Assembly: GCF_007096385.1 (NCBI RefSeq)
Contig: NZ_VJWL01000001.1
Span: 620,001-684,000, forward strand
DNA length: 64,000 bases
Reading direction: 5' to 3'
Source of the DNA: Aliidiomarina halalkaliphila
GTDB taxonomy: Bacteria > Pseudomonadota > Gammaproteobacteria > Enterobacterales > Alteromonadaceae
The notes under the pieces are model-generated. The model did no database searches, was not told the origin of the DNA, and saw only the letters and a program-made list of their open reading frames with translations. The translations under genes were made by a program, and so were the position numbers. Below are positions 9,935 to 19,156 of the stretch, piece by piece (the stretch's first letter is position 1; each line of letters begins with the position of its first letter).

Positions 9935-10616
9935 GGGAGTTCCTTTTGGTTTCCAGTTGAATTTCAATATTTCGACGTGATGCACCGATATGTCGACGCA
10001 TCAGTAAATCGGCTAACTCGCCATCGCGATTAGCGATAGCTTGGAGAATTGCTTTGTGTTCGTCAAATGCCCGAGAGACTCGTGGACCATTCATGCCCAT
10101 TTGTACTCGATACATGCGTACTAAAAAATAGAGTTCATCGCAGAGAATATTAATTAAATACGGATTTTTGCTACCCAGGATGATTCGATAATGAAAATCC
10201 AAATCACCAGCTTCTTGGTAATAGCTCTCGCCTTCGCGAACTCGTTGGCTTTGCAAGTGCTTGTTCAACAAGGCCTGCATTTCTTCAATTTCCTGCTGGG
10301 GCATATGCTCTGCCGCTAATCGACAGGCTAAGCCTTCAAGCTCTTCGCGTAATTGATACAACGACAGCAGGCCCTCAAGCGACAAGGTCACAACACGGGC
10401 GCCAGCATTCGGTGTTCGTTCAATTAAATGACAACGTTCAAGACGCGCCAATGCCTCTCGCAATGGCGCGCGACTCACTGCAAATCGACGGGCCAATTCC
10501 GGCTCACTGATTTTGCTACCTGCAGGGATCTCACCTTCGACGATGGCGCGCTGGATTTCAAAAAGCACGCGATCGGAACTGGTTATAGGTGATTTCCAAG
10601 TGGGAGCGTAAGTCAT
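9921..10616 (-). CDS. GntR/FadR-family (FCD) regulator of the propionate operon
   Basis: Transcription factor with an N-terminal winged helix ([25 protein letters not shown]) and a C-terminal all-helical FCD ligand domain ([20 protein letters not shown]..., [21 protein letters not shown]). It heads the prp operon, so it most likely senses a methylcitrate-pathway intermediate and controls prpBC-acnD-prpF. Start: the frame opens with TTG at 10649, but that would place a TTGTCGACA box inside the coding region. ATG 10616 (MTYAPTWK, 231 residues) puts the box directly upstream and fits the family length. No strong Shine-Dalgarno supports either choice. This is a different class from the sigma-54 activator PrpR of enterics. 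Confidence 0.88.
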   Translation of the reverse strand: MTYAPTWKSPITSSDRVLFEIQRAIVEGEIPAGSKISEPELARRFAVSRAPLREALARLERCHLIERTPNAGARVVTLSLEGLLSLYQLREELEGLACRLAAEHMPQQEIEEMQALLNKHLQSQRVREGESYYQEAGDLDFHYRIILGSKNPYLINILCDELYFLVRMYRVQMGMNGPRVSRAFDEHKAILQAIANRDGELADLLMRRHIGASRRNIEIQLETKRNSHEPN

Positions 10617-10618
10617 TG

Positions 10619-10628
10619 ATTGTCGACA
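10619..10628. promoter_or_regulatory. Candidate GntR operator, start-codon proximal
   Basis: ATTGTCGACA directly upstream of the preferred gntR ATG. It shares the core TTGTCGACA with a perfect palindrome 74 bp upstream. GntR/FadR-type proteins commonly bind palindromes of the form TTGTnnACAA. Binding here would occlude translation-proximal DNA and autoregulate the operon. Inference from sequence symmetry. Confidence 0.5.
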
Positions 10629-10692
10629 CCGATTCTCAAGGGACTGCAATAATACGCCTGATATATGACATTTTCAAGAAAACCGAACCCGT

Positions 10693-10704
10693 ATTGTCGA
10701 CAAT
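10693..10704. promoter_or_regulatory. Candidate GntR operator, perfect palindrome ATTGTCGACAAT
   Basis: Perfect 12-bp palindrome in the promoter region between the gntR-prp operon and the divergent lipoprotein gene, matching the style of FCD-type GntR operators. A second copy of its core lies at 10620-10628, 74 bp away, consistent with two dimers bound on one face of the DNA or looping. Confidence 0.6.
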
Positions 10705-10816
10705 CGAGCGTGAATATTTGTTAAGCGTCCAAGAACATGAAACCGCTTGAGAAATTACTTTGCGAAAATACAAATGCTGATTATATTTTGATCAGATTGA
10801 TTCACTTGAGGTCCAT

Positions 10817-11419
10817 ATGAAACACACATCACTTATCCCTGTTGGAATAACCCTAAGCGCCTTATTTTTTCTTAATGGATGTGATGCAACGGACGCTGCC
10901 AACTATAGCCTCGCCTCTGAATGCTATAACCGCTATCCAAATGATTCTTGGGCTCAACAGCAATGCTTTGATCAAGGCGTGTATAATCGTGAGGTTACGC
11001 ACTGCCAAAATGAAACCCGTACCTTACAGCAGTTATATGGCAATCAACGCATGAGCCAGATTCACAACCAAAGTGATCGTTATGTGGATTCGGCTTGGCA
11101 GCATGTTGAACCCTTTGACCGAAATATCAACAGCTGTTTAGCAAGTTCATCGTACGATACCTGTTTTAACAATGTAATTTCGCCAGCCCTTGCACAGATT
11201 AATCAGGCACGCCAGTATGCTCTGTATGTGGCGCAAGAAGAAAACACCTACACTCAGCGTTGGAATGGACTACTCAACCAATGTTCGCGCTTTACGTCCG
11301 GGGCGAGCTTTTCTTATCGCAATAGTTTCGATAACTCTGATTTGATTGCCCATTTAGATGGATGGACCACATATATTAATCAAAGAACGGCGACCTGGCG
11401 CCGGCACTACAACCATTAG
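10817..11419 (+). CDS. Unknown cysteine-rich lipoprotein
   Basis: I do not recognise a family. The protein has 200 residues with a signal peptide and lipobox (LFFLNGC, lipidated Cys near residue 22), so it is probably anchored in the outer or inner membrane facing the periplasm. The mature part holds six further cysteines (SECYN, QQCFD, THCQN, NSCLA, DTCFN, NQCSR), suggesting up to three disulfides, in a largely helical Gln/Asn/Tyr-rich chain. GAGGT precedes ATG 10817. A membrane-protein gene follows after 8 nt, so the two are likely cotranscribed. Function unknown. Confidence 0.75.
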   Translation: MKHTSLIPVGITLSALFFLNGCDATDAANYSLASECYNRYPNDSWAQQQCFDQGVYNREVTHCQNETRTLQQLYGNQRMSQIHNQSDRYVDSAWQHVEPFDRNINSCLASSSYDTCFNNVISPALAQINQARQYALYVAQEENTYTQRWNGLLNQCSRFTSGASFSYRNSFDNSDLIAHLDGWTTYINQRTATWRRHYNH

Positions 11420-11427
11420 GAGATACC

Positions 11428-12105
11428 ATGCAGCCCAAGCACATAGCTTGGATCGTTTTTATCATACCCATTATTGCGGCCAACGGCGCCTACCTGATCG
11501 GGCGTATAGAAGGCGTTGCGTTTGAATGTATCCCCTACATTCACGGGTGCACCTCAATTAGTCGGGCAGCACGCTTAGGCAGTGCAATCTTTCTGTTTCG
11601 CGGACTCATGATGCCGATAGCCGTCTTCTTACTGGCATTTTGGTATCTGCATTATCATTGGCTCCGGCAAATCACCGGAAAACGTCCGTTTCATGTGTTG
11701 TTCAGTGGGTCCATAGGCGCTCTGTTTCTCGTCCTATACGTGGATTTTTTGGGGACGGAAGGTGATTTCTATCGCTTTATGCGAGAACAAGGGATTTTAT
11801 TCTATTTCGCCTTCACTGCCCTAGCTCAGATGTTTAGTATTCACTGGTTACATCGTGTCTCGGGACAACTTGATAGCTATCTCACCCGTTGCCTAAACGG
11901 TCAAGCGCTGCTGATTATCATTGCCTGGTTGATCGCCATGGTCCAACTCACGGTGAAAACCTTAGATCTAAGCTGGTCTGGTGCTATGGAGAACGCCGCA
12001 GCCTGGAATGTATCCCTGTTGATGTCCTTGTTCTATGCGTTTACCGCACTCATGTGGCAACGCACTGGCTACAACTGGACGCTCAACTGCAGCCGTAAAT
12101 TGTGA
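11428..12105 (+). CDS. Multipass membrane protein, possibly Frag1/CWH43-like
   Basis: A 225-residue integral membrane protein with about six hydrophobic segments (near residues 7-25, 50-72, 88-107, 122-140, 157-176 and 188-207). The motif EGVAFECIPYIHGCTSISRAARLG after the first segment resembles the conserved segment seen in bacterial proteins annotated as Frag1/DRAM/Sfk1 (CWH43 N-terminal) relatives; this is a tentative match by eye. It sits 8 nt after the lipoprotein gene with a GGAG site and converges on hrpA with only three bases between stop codons. No function can be assigned. Confidence 0.75.
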   Translation: MQPKHIAWIVFIIPIIAANGAYLIGRIEGVAFECIPYIHGCTSISRAARLGSAIFLFRGLMMPIAVFLLAFWYLHYHWLRQITGKRPFHVLFSGSIGALFLVLYVDFLGTEGDFYRFMREQGILFYFAFTALAQMFSIHWLHRVSGQLDSYLTRCLNGQALLIIIAWLIAMVQLTVKTLDLSWSGAMENAAAWNVSLLMSLFYAFTALMWQRTGYNWTLNCSRKL

Positions 12106-12108
12106 TGT

Positions 12109-15100
12109 CTACACACGCTTAAGCTCAGATTCGAGTTCATCAAGGCGCTGTTTTAAGCGCTGCTCCGACACAGGGAAGCGCGTACCTAATTGCTGGGCAA
12201 AGGTCGACACCCGAAACTCTTCAAGGTACCAACGGAAATCTTGTAAGCCTTCAGGTACAGGATCTCCCTTTGGTATCTTTTTCAGGAGTTCCTGCCAGCG
12301 TCCTTCCAATTTTTCAAACAACAAACAGCGCAGACGATCTTTATTTGGATCTACGGGGAGCTTTTCTACACGCTGGGCCAAAGCCTTTAAATAACGTTCC
12401 GTGTCCGCAAGGCGATGCTCACCAAAATCACTCACGAAACCCGGATAAATCAGGCGCTGCAAATGTGCTTTTGCATCGTTGTACGAATTTACCAAGGGTA
12501 ACGGGATCTTACCCTTGAGCTGTTTTTGCACCTGATAACTCAACAATAAACAGCGTTCTACTTGGCGTGCAATCAACAAAGTTCGCTCATTAAGCTCTGC
12601 ACGGATTCTGTGTGTGAGTACGCGGAACTCGTCTTCATTTCTTGGTTCAGTATCCCCAATAAGGCTATCAATGGCTGCCAACATGCAATCTTCAATCAGC
12701 GCTTCAACCTGCCCCCAAGGATTAAAATACAGGGCTAGCTTCGCTTTATTTGGCAGCTTTTCTCGTAAATAGCTTACGGGTGATGGAATTTGTAGCAGAA
12801 CCAATTTACGCAATCCCTGACGATGAGCACGTTCGGCGTCTGCTTGATTATCAAATACTCGTATTGCGACCGACTTACCTTCATCTTTAAGTGCCGGGAA
12901 GGCGTGTATCGAGAAACGACCACGCTGTTTCTCAACAGGTTTCGGGGCGTCACCGAATGACCAATCCGTTAATCCCTCCTGTTCCACGTCATCGCCAGCG
13001 GTCTCCACAAGGGTTTTTGTTAATGTAGGCTGCAATTGTTGTTGCAAATGCCTTAAATCACGGTCTCGGGCAATCACCTGCCCTTGTTCGTCAAGCACGC
13101 GGAAATTCACGCGCAGGTGGACCGGTATGCTCTCGAGCTGCCATGCATCCGCGGGGACCTCAATACCACTCATGCGCTTAAAGCGCTGTGTCATGGCCAT
13201 GATCATCGATGTTTCGCTTGCCACAAGGGTAGTGTCGACACTTTCTAAGAAGGCTCGAGCATAATTTGGCGCCGGAACAAAATTACGCCGCCACTGCTTC
13301 GGTAGCGACTTAATTAAGGCAGTCACCAAGTCTTCGCGCAGCGCGGGTACCTGCCAATCAAAGCCCACCGGCGTGACTTGATTCAGCATGGGCAGCGGAA
13401 TGTCCACTGACACGCCATCATCTTGGTGTCCAGGCTCAAATACATAGGTGAGCGGTAAACGTAAGCGCCCTTGCACCCATTGGTCAGGATAATCCAACGA
13501 CGTCACATGGGTTGCGTCTTGTTGCATTAATTGCTCGCGGCTAAAGTGCAATACCTTCGGATCCGCTTTCTGTGACTTCTTTAACCAATGCAGCAACGCA
13601 CGATCATCGTAGATATCGGATGGTAGGTGCGCTTCGTAGGCCTGAAACAAGGCCTCCTCGTCAATTAAAATATCGCGCCGCCGAGATTTTTCCTCTAACT
13701 CTCGGACGTCCTGAATTAACGCTAAATTGCGCTGCAAAAAGGCCGGCGGTTGTTTCATCTGTGCTTGCACTAAGGCTTCACGAATAAATACCTCGCGAGC
13801 AACGACAGGATCGACCTTCCCGTAATGAACCGTGCGCCCGGGCACAATCAGTAAGCCATAAAGAGTAACCTGTTCCGTTGCCACCACGGCCCCACGCTTT
13901 TTGCTGTAGCGCGGCTCATGATAGTTTCGCCGCACCAAATGCTGGGCCACGGGCTCAATCCATTCCGGTTCGATACGTGCAACATAACGGCCATACAGTT
14001 TGCTCGTCTCGACAAGCTCCGCGCTCATCAACCAGTTTGGCTTTTTATTAAATAAACCTGAACCCGGAAAAATAAAGAATCGCGTTTGTCGCGCACCGAC
14101 ATACTGATGCTTCTCATCTTTCTGACCGATTTGGGAAAGCAGTCCGGTTAGAATGGCCTGATGAATTTGCTCGTATGTAGCTGGCTCGTCATTAATGCGA
14201 ATACCTTGTTCACGCACACTTTGGCGTAACTGCGCATACACATCCTGCCATTCTCGCACCCGCAGATAGTGAATAAAGTCTTGCTTGCATTGTTTCCGGA
14301 ATTGACTCGACGACAAGGCGTGTTGTTGTTCTTGCAAGTAGTTCCAAAGCTTTAACCAAGCGACAAAGTCTGAACGTTCATCCATAAAGCGCTTGTGTAA
14401 TTCGTCGGCTTTTTGCTGTTTATCATGGGGCCGCTCGCGGGGGTCCTGAATACTCAATGCGGCAGTAATAATTAATACTTCTCGCACCGAATGAAAATCT
14501 TCAGCCGCCACGACCATACGTCCTAAACGGGGATCAATAGGGAGTCGTCCTAGCGAACGACCAATCGCCGTCAGCCTGCGTGGACCTTTGCGGCCCCCCT
14601 TCTGCATCGCGCCAAGTTCATCGAGAAGACGCATGCCGTCATTAATAAAACGTTCATCAGGCCGCTGTAAAAACGGGAATTTGCGAATATCGCCAAGTTT
14701 CAGCGTGGCCATTTGCAAAATAACCGAGGCCAAGTTAGTGCGCAGGATTTCTGGGTCCGTAAACGGCGGACGTTGCTGATAGTCATCTTCGCTATATAAA
14801 CGAATACAGATCCCTGGCCCTACCCGACCACATCGCCCTGCCCGCTGATTGGCACTGGCTTGGGATATATTCTCGATAGGTAAGCGCTGTACTTTGGTGC
14901 GATAACTGTACCGAGAAATACGAGCCGTCCCAGGATCAATCACATATCGAATACCAGGTACGGTTAAAGATGTTTCGGCGACATTAGTGGCCAACACAAT
15001 ACGCCGTCCTTGGGCAGGTTGAAAAATACGGTTCTGTTCATTGGCACTTAAACGCGCATACAAAGGAACAATCTCAAGGGATTCACGGCTATCTTGGTGA

Positions 15101-15864
15101 AATTCACGCAGAGCATCCGCGCTATCGCGAATCTCCCGCTCACCACTTAGAAACACCAAAATATCCCCGGGACCTTCTTTCATCAGCTGTGCAGATGCAT
15201 CACAGATCCCCTGATAGATATCGACTTCACCATCTGAGCTGGAGCTATCCAAGAGCGGTTGATAGCGCACTTCAACCGGGAATGTACGGCCACTGACTTC
15301 AATAACGGGAGCATCTCGAAAGTGTTTGGAAAAGCGCTCAGTTTCGATGGTCGCCGAGGTGATAATCACTTTCAGATCCGGACGCTTATCGATCAGTTGG
15401 CGCAATACACCGAGTAGAAAATCGATATTCAATGAACGCTCATGGGCCTCATCGATAATAATAGCGCTATAGCGCTTGAGTAGCCGGTCCCGTTGCATTT
15501 CAGCGAGCAAGATACCATCGGTCATTAACTTAATGGCGGTGTGCTCTGACGATTCATCCTGAAATCTGATCTTAAAGCCGACACGTTGTCCTAAAGGCTC
15601 TTTGAGTTCTTCGGCAATGCGCTTTGCCACGGAGCGCGCCGCCAGTCGGCGTGGTTGCGTATGGCCAATCAAGCCATGTTCAGCAAAGCCCATTTCCAAC
15701 AGCATTTTGGGCAATTGTGTGGTTTTCCCAGAGCCAGTTTCTCCCGCTAATACCACCACTTGATGGTCACGAATCGCCGCTAGAATACGTTCTTTTTCCG
15801 CAACAACAGGAAGCTGTGCAGGAAACTCAATGGGCCGCAGTGGTTTAGGAGATAAATCTGACAT
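12109..15864 (-). CDS. hrpA: ATP-dependent RNA helicase HrpA (DEAH box)
   Basis: Large DEAH/RHA helicase of 1251 residues (E. coli HrpA is about 1300), acting on RNA and linked in E. coli to rescue of stalled or collided ribosomes. Motifs in order: GETGSGKTTQLPK (Walker A), DEAHERSLN (motif II), ITSATIE (III), VLATNVAETSLTVPG (V), QRAGRCGRVGPG (VI), then the helicase-associated and OB-fold regions and a long HrpA-specific C-terminus (DUF3418 type). ATG 15864 is preferred. Single gene with its own promoter, converging with the membrane-protein gene. Confidence 0.96.
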   Translation of the reverse strand: MSDLSPKPLRPIEFPAQLPVVAEKERILAAIRDHQVVVLAGETGSGKTTQLPKMLLEMGFAEHGLIGHTQPRRLAARSVAKRIAEELKEPLGQRVGFKIRFQDESSEHTAIKLMTDGILLAEMQRDRLLKRYSAIIIDEAHERSLNIDFLLGVLRQLIDKRPDLKVIITSATIETERFSKHFRDAPVIEVSGRTFPVEVRYQPLLDSSSSDGEVDIYQGICDASAQLMKEGPGDILVFLSGEREIRDSADALREFHQDSRESLEIVPLYARLSANEQNRIFQPAQGRRIVLATNVAETSLTVPGIRYVIDPGTARISRYSYRTKVQRLPIENISQASANQRAGRCGRVGPGICIRLYSEDDYQQRPPFTDPEILRTNLASVILQMATLKLGDIRKFPFLQRPDERFINDGMRLLDELGAMQKGGRKGPRRLTAIGRSLGRLPIDPRLGRMVVAAEDFHSVREVLIITAALSIQDPRERPHDKQQKADELHKRFMDERSDFVAWLKLWNYLQEQQHALSSSQFRKQCKQDFIHYLRVREWQDVYAQLRQSVREQGIRINDEPATYEQIHQAILTGLLSQIGQKDEKHQYVGARQTRFFIFPGSGLFNKKPNWLMSAELVETSKLYGRYVARIEPEWIEPVAQHLVRRNYHEPRYSKKRGAVVATEQVTLYGLLIVPGRTVHYGKVDPVVAREVFIREALVQAQMKQPPAFLQRNLALIQDVRELEEKSRRRDILIDEEALFQAYEAHLPSDIYDDRALLHWLKKSQKADPKVLHFSREQLMQQDATHVTSLDYPDQWVQGRLRLPLTYVFEPGHQDDGVSVDIPLPMLNQVTPVGFDWQVPALREDLVTALIKSLPKQWRRNFVPAPNYARAFLESVDTTLVASETSMIMAMTQRFKRMSGIEVPADAWQLESIPVHLRVNFRVLDEQGQVIARDRDLRHLQQQLQPTLTKTLVETAGDDVEQEGLTDWSFGDAPKPVEKQRGRFSIHAFPALKDEGKSVAIRVFDNQADAERAHRQGLRKLVLLQIPSPVSYLREKLPNKAKLALYFNPWGQVEALIEDCMLAAIDSLIGDTEPRNEDEFRVLTHRIRAELNERTLLIARQVERCLLLSYQVQKQLKGKIPLPLVNSYNDAKAHLQRLIYPGFVSDFGEHRLADTERYLKALAQRVEKLPVDPNKDRLRCLLFEKLEGRWQELLKKIPKGDPVPEGLQDFRWYLEEFRVSTFAQQLGTRFPVSEQRLKQRLDELESELKRV

Positions 15865-15889
15865 GAATATCGAACTAACTCTGGATAGA

Positions 15890-15923
15890 AAAAGGCTGAC
15901 AAGTTTAACAAACCTGTCAGCCT
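15890..15923 (-). terminator. Second of two tandem terminators downstream of the CBS gene
   Basis: On the minus strand a 9-bp perfect stem AGGCTGACA/TGTCAGCCT is followed by TTTTTCT. It lies about 50 nt beyond another terminator, just upstream of hrpA, and would protect hrpA from read-through. Confidence 0.8.
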
Positions 15924-15940
15924 CCGCCTATGACAACGAT

Positions 15941-15974
15941 AAAAAAGCATCAGAGGTCTAGTCCACCTGATGCG
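15941..15974 (-). terminator. Rho-independent terminator of the iaaA-like/CBS operon
   Basis: Stem GCATCAG/CTGATGC, extended by partly paired inner bases, followed on the minus strand by six T. It starts about 10 nt after the CBS gene stop. Confidence 0.82.
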
Positions 15975-15982
15975 GCTTCGTA

Positions 15983-16399
15983 CTAATGATTGGCGTAGGA
16001 GTCCCGCAAGTGCAAATCTATCGCCCGCAGCACATCGGTACGGCTAATGACACCCACGAGCTGTTTCGCGTAATCCACCACCGGATAGACTTTCGGTCGT
16101 TTGTTTCCTAACTCCTGCGCTAAGTCGAGTATGGCCATATCGGAATTAACCGTGACTACCTCATTCGACATGCAATCAGCAACGGTTGCCGACTGCTCCT
16201 TGTGATAGGTTCCTTCAAGCATCATCGCTAGGCAATCTTGTTCAGACAAAAAACCAATCACTTGCTTATCGTCGTCAACCACAGGGCCGCCGCTTTGACT
16301 CGCTGCAATAAGCATAGCGACTGCCGTTTCTACCGGCATTTCACGCGTAAATTTCACTGGATGCCGATTCATGTAGTCATGAACTTTCATCGACCGCAT
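15983..16399 (-). CDS. Tandem CBS-domain protein
   Basis: Cytoplasmic protein of 138 residues made of two CBS motifs only (about residues 4-65 and 72-132), with the typical ends GPVVDDDKQVIGFLSEQD and VYPVVDYAKQLVGVISRTDVLRA. CBS pairs bind adenine nucleotides or S-adenosyl ligands and act as regulatory modules; with no effector domain the partner is unknown. The ATG at 16399 has a GGAGT site 6 nt upstream, better placed than the internal ATG at 16390. It lies 3 nt after the isoaspartyl peptidase gene. Confidence 0.9.
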   Translation of the reverse strand: MRSMKVHDYMNRHPVKFTREMPVETAVAMLIAASQSGGPVVDDDKQVIGFLSEQDCLAMMLEGTYHKEQSATVADCMSNEVVTVNSDMAILDLAQELGNKRPKVYPVVDYAKQLVGVISRTDVLRAIDLHLRDSYANH

Positions 16400-16402
16400 A
16401 GT

Positions 16403-17476
16403 TTACTCCTCTTCAGCATAAATCCCGATCACGGTACCTTCCCGGCTCGTCCGAGCGCCACGGTACATCCCTTCGGTGTTAAATGGCATGCTTACATTGC
16501 CTTGTGCATCCATAATAATCACCCCGCCGGTACCGCCCGCTGGTAACAATTCTTCGTGAATCACGTAGCGCCCAGCTGCATCAATTGTTTCGCCAAGATA
16601 CTTCACCCGACTGCAAATTTGAGCCGACACGTTATAACGAATAAAATATTCACCATGGCCCGTTGCTGAGACACCACAACTGGCATTGTCTGCCCAAGTT
16701 CCTGCACCAATAATTGGTGAGTCTCCTATACGATTATAGCGCTTCGCTGTCATTCCGCCTGTTGATGTGCCAGCCACGATATTACCAGCGCGATCTAAGG
16801 CTACAGCACCTACGGTACCCATATCAAAGGCGCGATCCCAGTCTGCGTGGGCAATGTGATCACCGCTACGATCTTGCTCACGGAGTAACTCGAGCGCACG
16901 CTGCAACTGCTCATACCGATGCTCTGTATTAAAATACGTATTATCGACAAGTTCTAAACCACGCTCTGCCGCAAATTCTTCCGCCCCGGCGGCGCTCAAC
17001 ATAACGTGGCGGCTGTTCTCCATCACTTCCCGAGCCAATGCAATTGGACTGCGAACCGTGCGAACACCAGAAACCGCACCGGCATCCAGAGTTCCGCCAT
17101 GCATTAATGAGGCATCCAGTTCATGCCCCCCATCAAAGGTGTAGACTGCCCCTCGGCCAGCATTAAATAGGGGTTCTTCTTCCATCAGTTGAATGGCTGC
17201 AATGACCGCATCCATACTGTCACCACCTTCTTCCAATATCGCATAGCCGGCATCAAGCGCAGCGGTTAAGGCAGCTGTAAAGGCCGCTTCACGCTCTGGC
17301 GTCATATTTTCCCGGGTGATGGTTCCAGCCCCCCCATGAATAACAATGCCAATAGGCGGCAGTTCCGACGCATTGGCGCCGCCGTATCCTGCTGTTTCAG
17401 TGTTTGGCGCTTCGGAACAAGCGGTTATAGTGAGTAGTGCCGCAGCAACTAGTGAAATGCGTGCCTGAATGGTCAT
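16403..17476 (-). CDS. Isoaspartyl peptidase / L-asparaginase (Ntn hydrolase), lipoprotein form
   Basis: Plant-type asparaginase family (IaaA), which self-cleaves before a catalytic Thr and hydrolyses beta-aspartyl dipeptides and asparagine. The protein has 357 residues with GIVIHGGAGTI at the start of the domain, FNAGRGAVYTFDG, the autocleavage site FDMGTVGAVALD (catalytic Thr) and STGGMTAKRYNRIGDSPIIGAGTWADN. Unlike cytoplasmic E. coli IaaA, it opens with a signal peptide ending in the lipobox LLTITAC, so it is likely a periplasmic lipoprotein. A GGAGAG site precedes ATG 17476. Confidence 0.92.
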   Translation of the reverse strand: MTIQARISLVAAALLTITACSEAPNTETAGYGGANASELPPIGIVIHGGAGTITRENMTPEREAAFTAALTAALDAGYAILEEGGDSMDAVIAAIQLMEEEPLFNAGRGAVYTFDGGHELDASLMHGGTLDAGAVSGVRTVRSPIALAREVMENSRHVMLSAAGAEEFAAERGLELVDNTYFNTEHRYEQLQRALELLREQDRSGDHIAHADWDRAFDMGTVGAVALDRAGNIVAGTSTGGMTAKRYNRIGDSPIIGAGTWADNASCGVSATGHGEYFIRYNVSAQICSRVKYLGETIDAAGRYVIHEELLPAGGTGGVIIMDAQGNVSMPFNTEGMYRGARTSREGTVIGIYAEEE

Positions 17477-17614
17477 AGCTCTCTCCTGGGATTCTTATCG
17501 TTTGAGTTTGCAAGATAAAACTTAATTACACCATTATGAACACGACCAGAACTCGCATACAAGTCTGCAGCGGTGATATGCTTACCTTTACCGTTTAATG
17601 GAATAAAAATAATC

Positions 17615-19048
17615 ATGACTGCTTCCATATATTGGCACGATTATGAGGCCGGTGGCGTGAATCCCCGTGCCGACCGCCCGATGCAATTTGCCGGCATACG
17701 TACGGACCGGGATCTGAACATCCTTGGCAAGCCGCTCTCCATGTACTGCCAACTCTCGCCCGATTACTTGCCACATCCGCAAGCTTGTTTAATTACTGGT
17801 ATCACGCCGCAAACGGCAAACCAGCGTGGCTTACCTGAGGTGGAGTTTGCCCGTCGCATCTTACGCGAGTTTTCCCAACGGGAAACCACCATCTGCGGCT
17901 ACAACAACATTCGTTACGATGACGAAATGACCCGATTTATGCTGTACCGGAATTTTCTCGACCCTTATGCGTACAGTTGGCAAAATGATAACTCCCGCTG
18001 GGATTTACTCACGCTCACGCGAGCAGCCTGGGCGCTGCGCCCAGACGGCGTAGTATGGCCGGAAAACGAGGATGGTCGGGTGGTATTAAAGCTCGACCAG
18101 CTGGCACCAGCCAACGGCATTGAGCACAGCCAGGCTCATGATGCCCTGGCGGATGTGTATGCCAGTATTGAGTTAGCTAAGAAAATCAAAACAGCCCAAC
18201 CTAAACTCTATGATTTTTGTTTTGATATTCGGCGCAAAAAGCAGCTGAGCGCCATTGTCGATAAGGCGATCTCCGGACAAACCTTATTGGTGCATGTGAG
18301 CGGCCATTACGGTGCCGAGGCTGGTTACGTACGTTGGGTCATGCCTCTTGGCTACTCCCCACATCAAGCCAACCAATTAGTAGCTTGGCGCGTCGATTGC
18401 GATCCTGATCAATTTGCCAAGATGTCGGCCGAAGAGATTCACCAATTATGGATGACACCCAGCGCCGAGTTGGGCAATCAAGAACGCCCAGGATTAGTAA
18501 CTATCGCTCTTAATCAATGCCCATTTTTGGCCCCACCCATGACCCTCAGTGACGCCCGCGCTGCCAATTTTGGACTTGACCGGCAATTGGCAGAAACCAG
18601 CCGCAACCAACTCCAAGCCAACGCGCCCCTGCGCGATCTCTTGATGCAGGCGGCCACTATCCAACGGGAGTTTTCCGACACCGAACAGGACGTAGACATC
18701 GCCCTTTACTCCGGAGGTTTCTTTAGCCAACAAGCACGCAGCCACATGGATCTAATTAGCCATGCCGCGCCAGAACAACTTGCCGCGTTGGATTTACCAT
18801 TTGATGATCCTCGTATTCCGCAGTTGCTATTTCGCTATCGCGCCCGCAACTTTCCAACTACCCTATCTAGCCCCGAACAGGAGAAGTGGCGGCACTTTTG
18901 TCAGGACCGTTTGCAACACGGCAGCAAAGAGTTCTTAAGCTTAGAAGAATACGCGTTGGAGATTGAGAACCTCGCCCACCAGCATGAAGGCGATCCGAAT
19001 AAAATGGCCATCTTAAAAGCGCTCTATCAATACGCAACGAGCTTATAG
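17615..19048 (+). CDS. sbcB: Exodeoxyribonuclease I
   Basis: 3'-5' single-strand DNA exonuclease of the DEDDh family, interacting with SSB and acting in mismatch repair and recombination. Motifs: HDYEAGGVNP (ExoI, Asp and Glu), YNNIRYDDEMTR, HSQAHDALADVYA (final His and Asp), then SH3-like and C-terminal helical regions, ending in the family-typical KMAILKALYQYATS. The frame is open from a GTG at 17573, but ATG 17615 (MTASIYWHDYE) aligns with E. coli SbcB and gives 477 residues (E. coli 475). The ribosome site is weak. Confidence 0.95.
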   Translation: MTASIYWHDYEAGGVNPRADRPMQFAGIRTDRDLNILGKPLSMYCQLSPDYLPHPQACLITGITPQTANQRGLPEVEFARRILREFSQRETTICGYNNIRYDDEMTRFMLYRNFLDPYAYSWQNDNSRWDLLTLTRAAWALRPDGVVWPENEDGRVVLKLDQLAPANGIEHSQAHDALADVYASIELAKKIKTAQPKLYDFCFDIRRKKQLSAIVDKAISGQTLLVHVSGHYGAEAGYVRWVMPLGYSPHQANQLVAWRVDCDPDQFAKMSAEEIHQLWMTPSAELGNQERPGLVTIALNQCPFLAPPMTLSDARAANFGLDRQLAETSRNQLQANAPLRDLLMQAATIQREFSDTEQDVDIALYSGGFFSQQARSHMDLISHAAPEQLAALDLPFDDPRIPQLLFRYRARNFPTTLSSPEQEKWRHFCQDRLQHGSKEFLSLEEYALEIENLAHQHEGDPNKMAILKALYQYATSL

Positions 19049-19102
19049 CAAATCGCAGTAGCAAAGCTTCACAGTAAAAGTCGGTACATGTTACGCAGAC
19101 CC

Positions 19103-19136
19103 ATAAAAAAACGCGGCCCGTGAGGCCGCGTTTTCT
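19103..19136. terminator. Bidirectional terminator between sbcB and the RND gene
   Basis: Stem ACGCGGCC/GGCCGCGT with a short loop, flanked by an A-run on the left and TTTTCT on the right, so it can stop transcription from sbcB (plus) and from the convergent RND exporter operon (minus). Confidence 0.9.
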
Positions 19137-19156
19137 ATTCATGGTTCCCGTAACGG

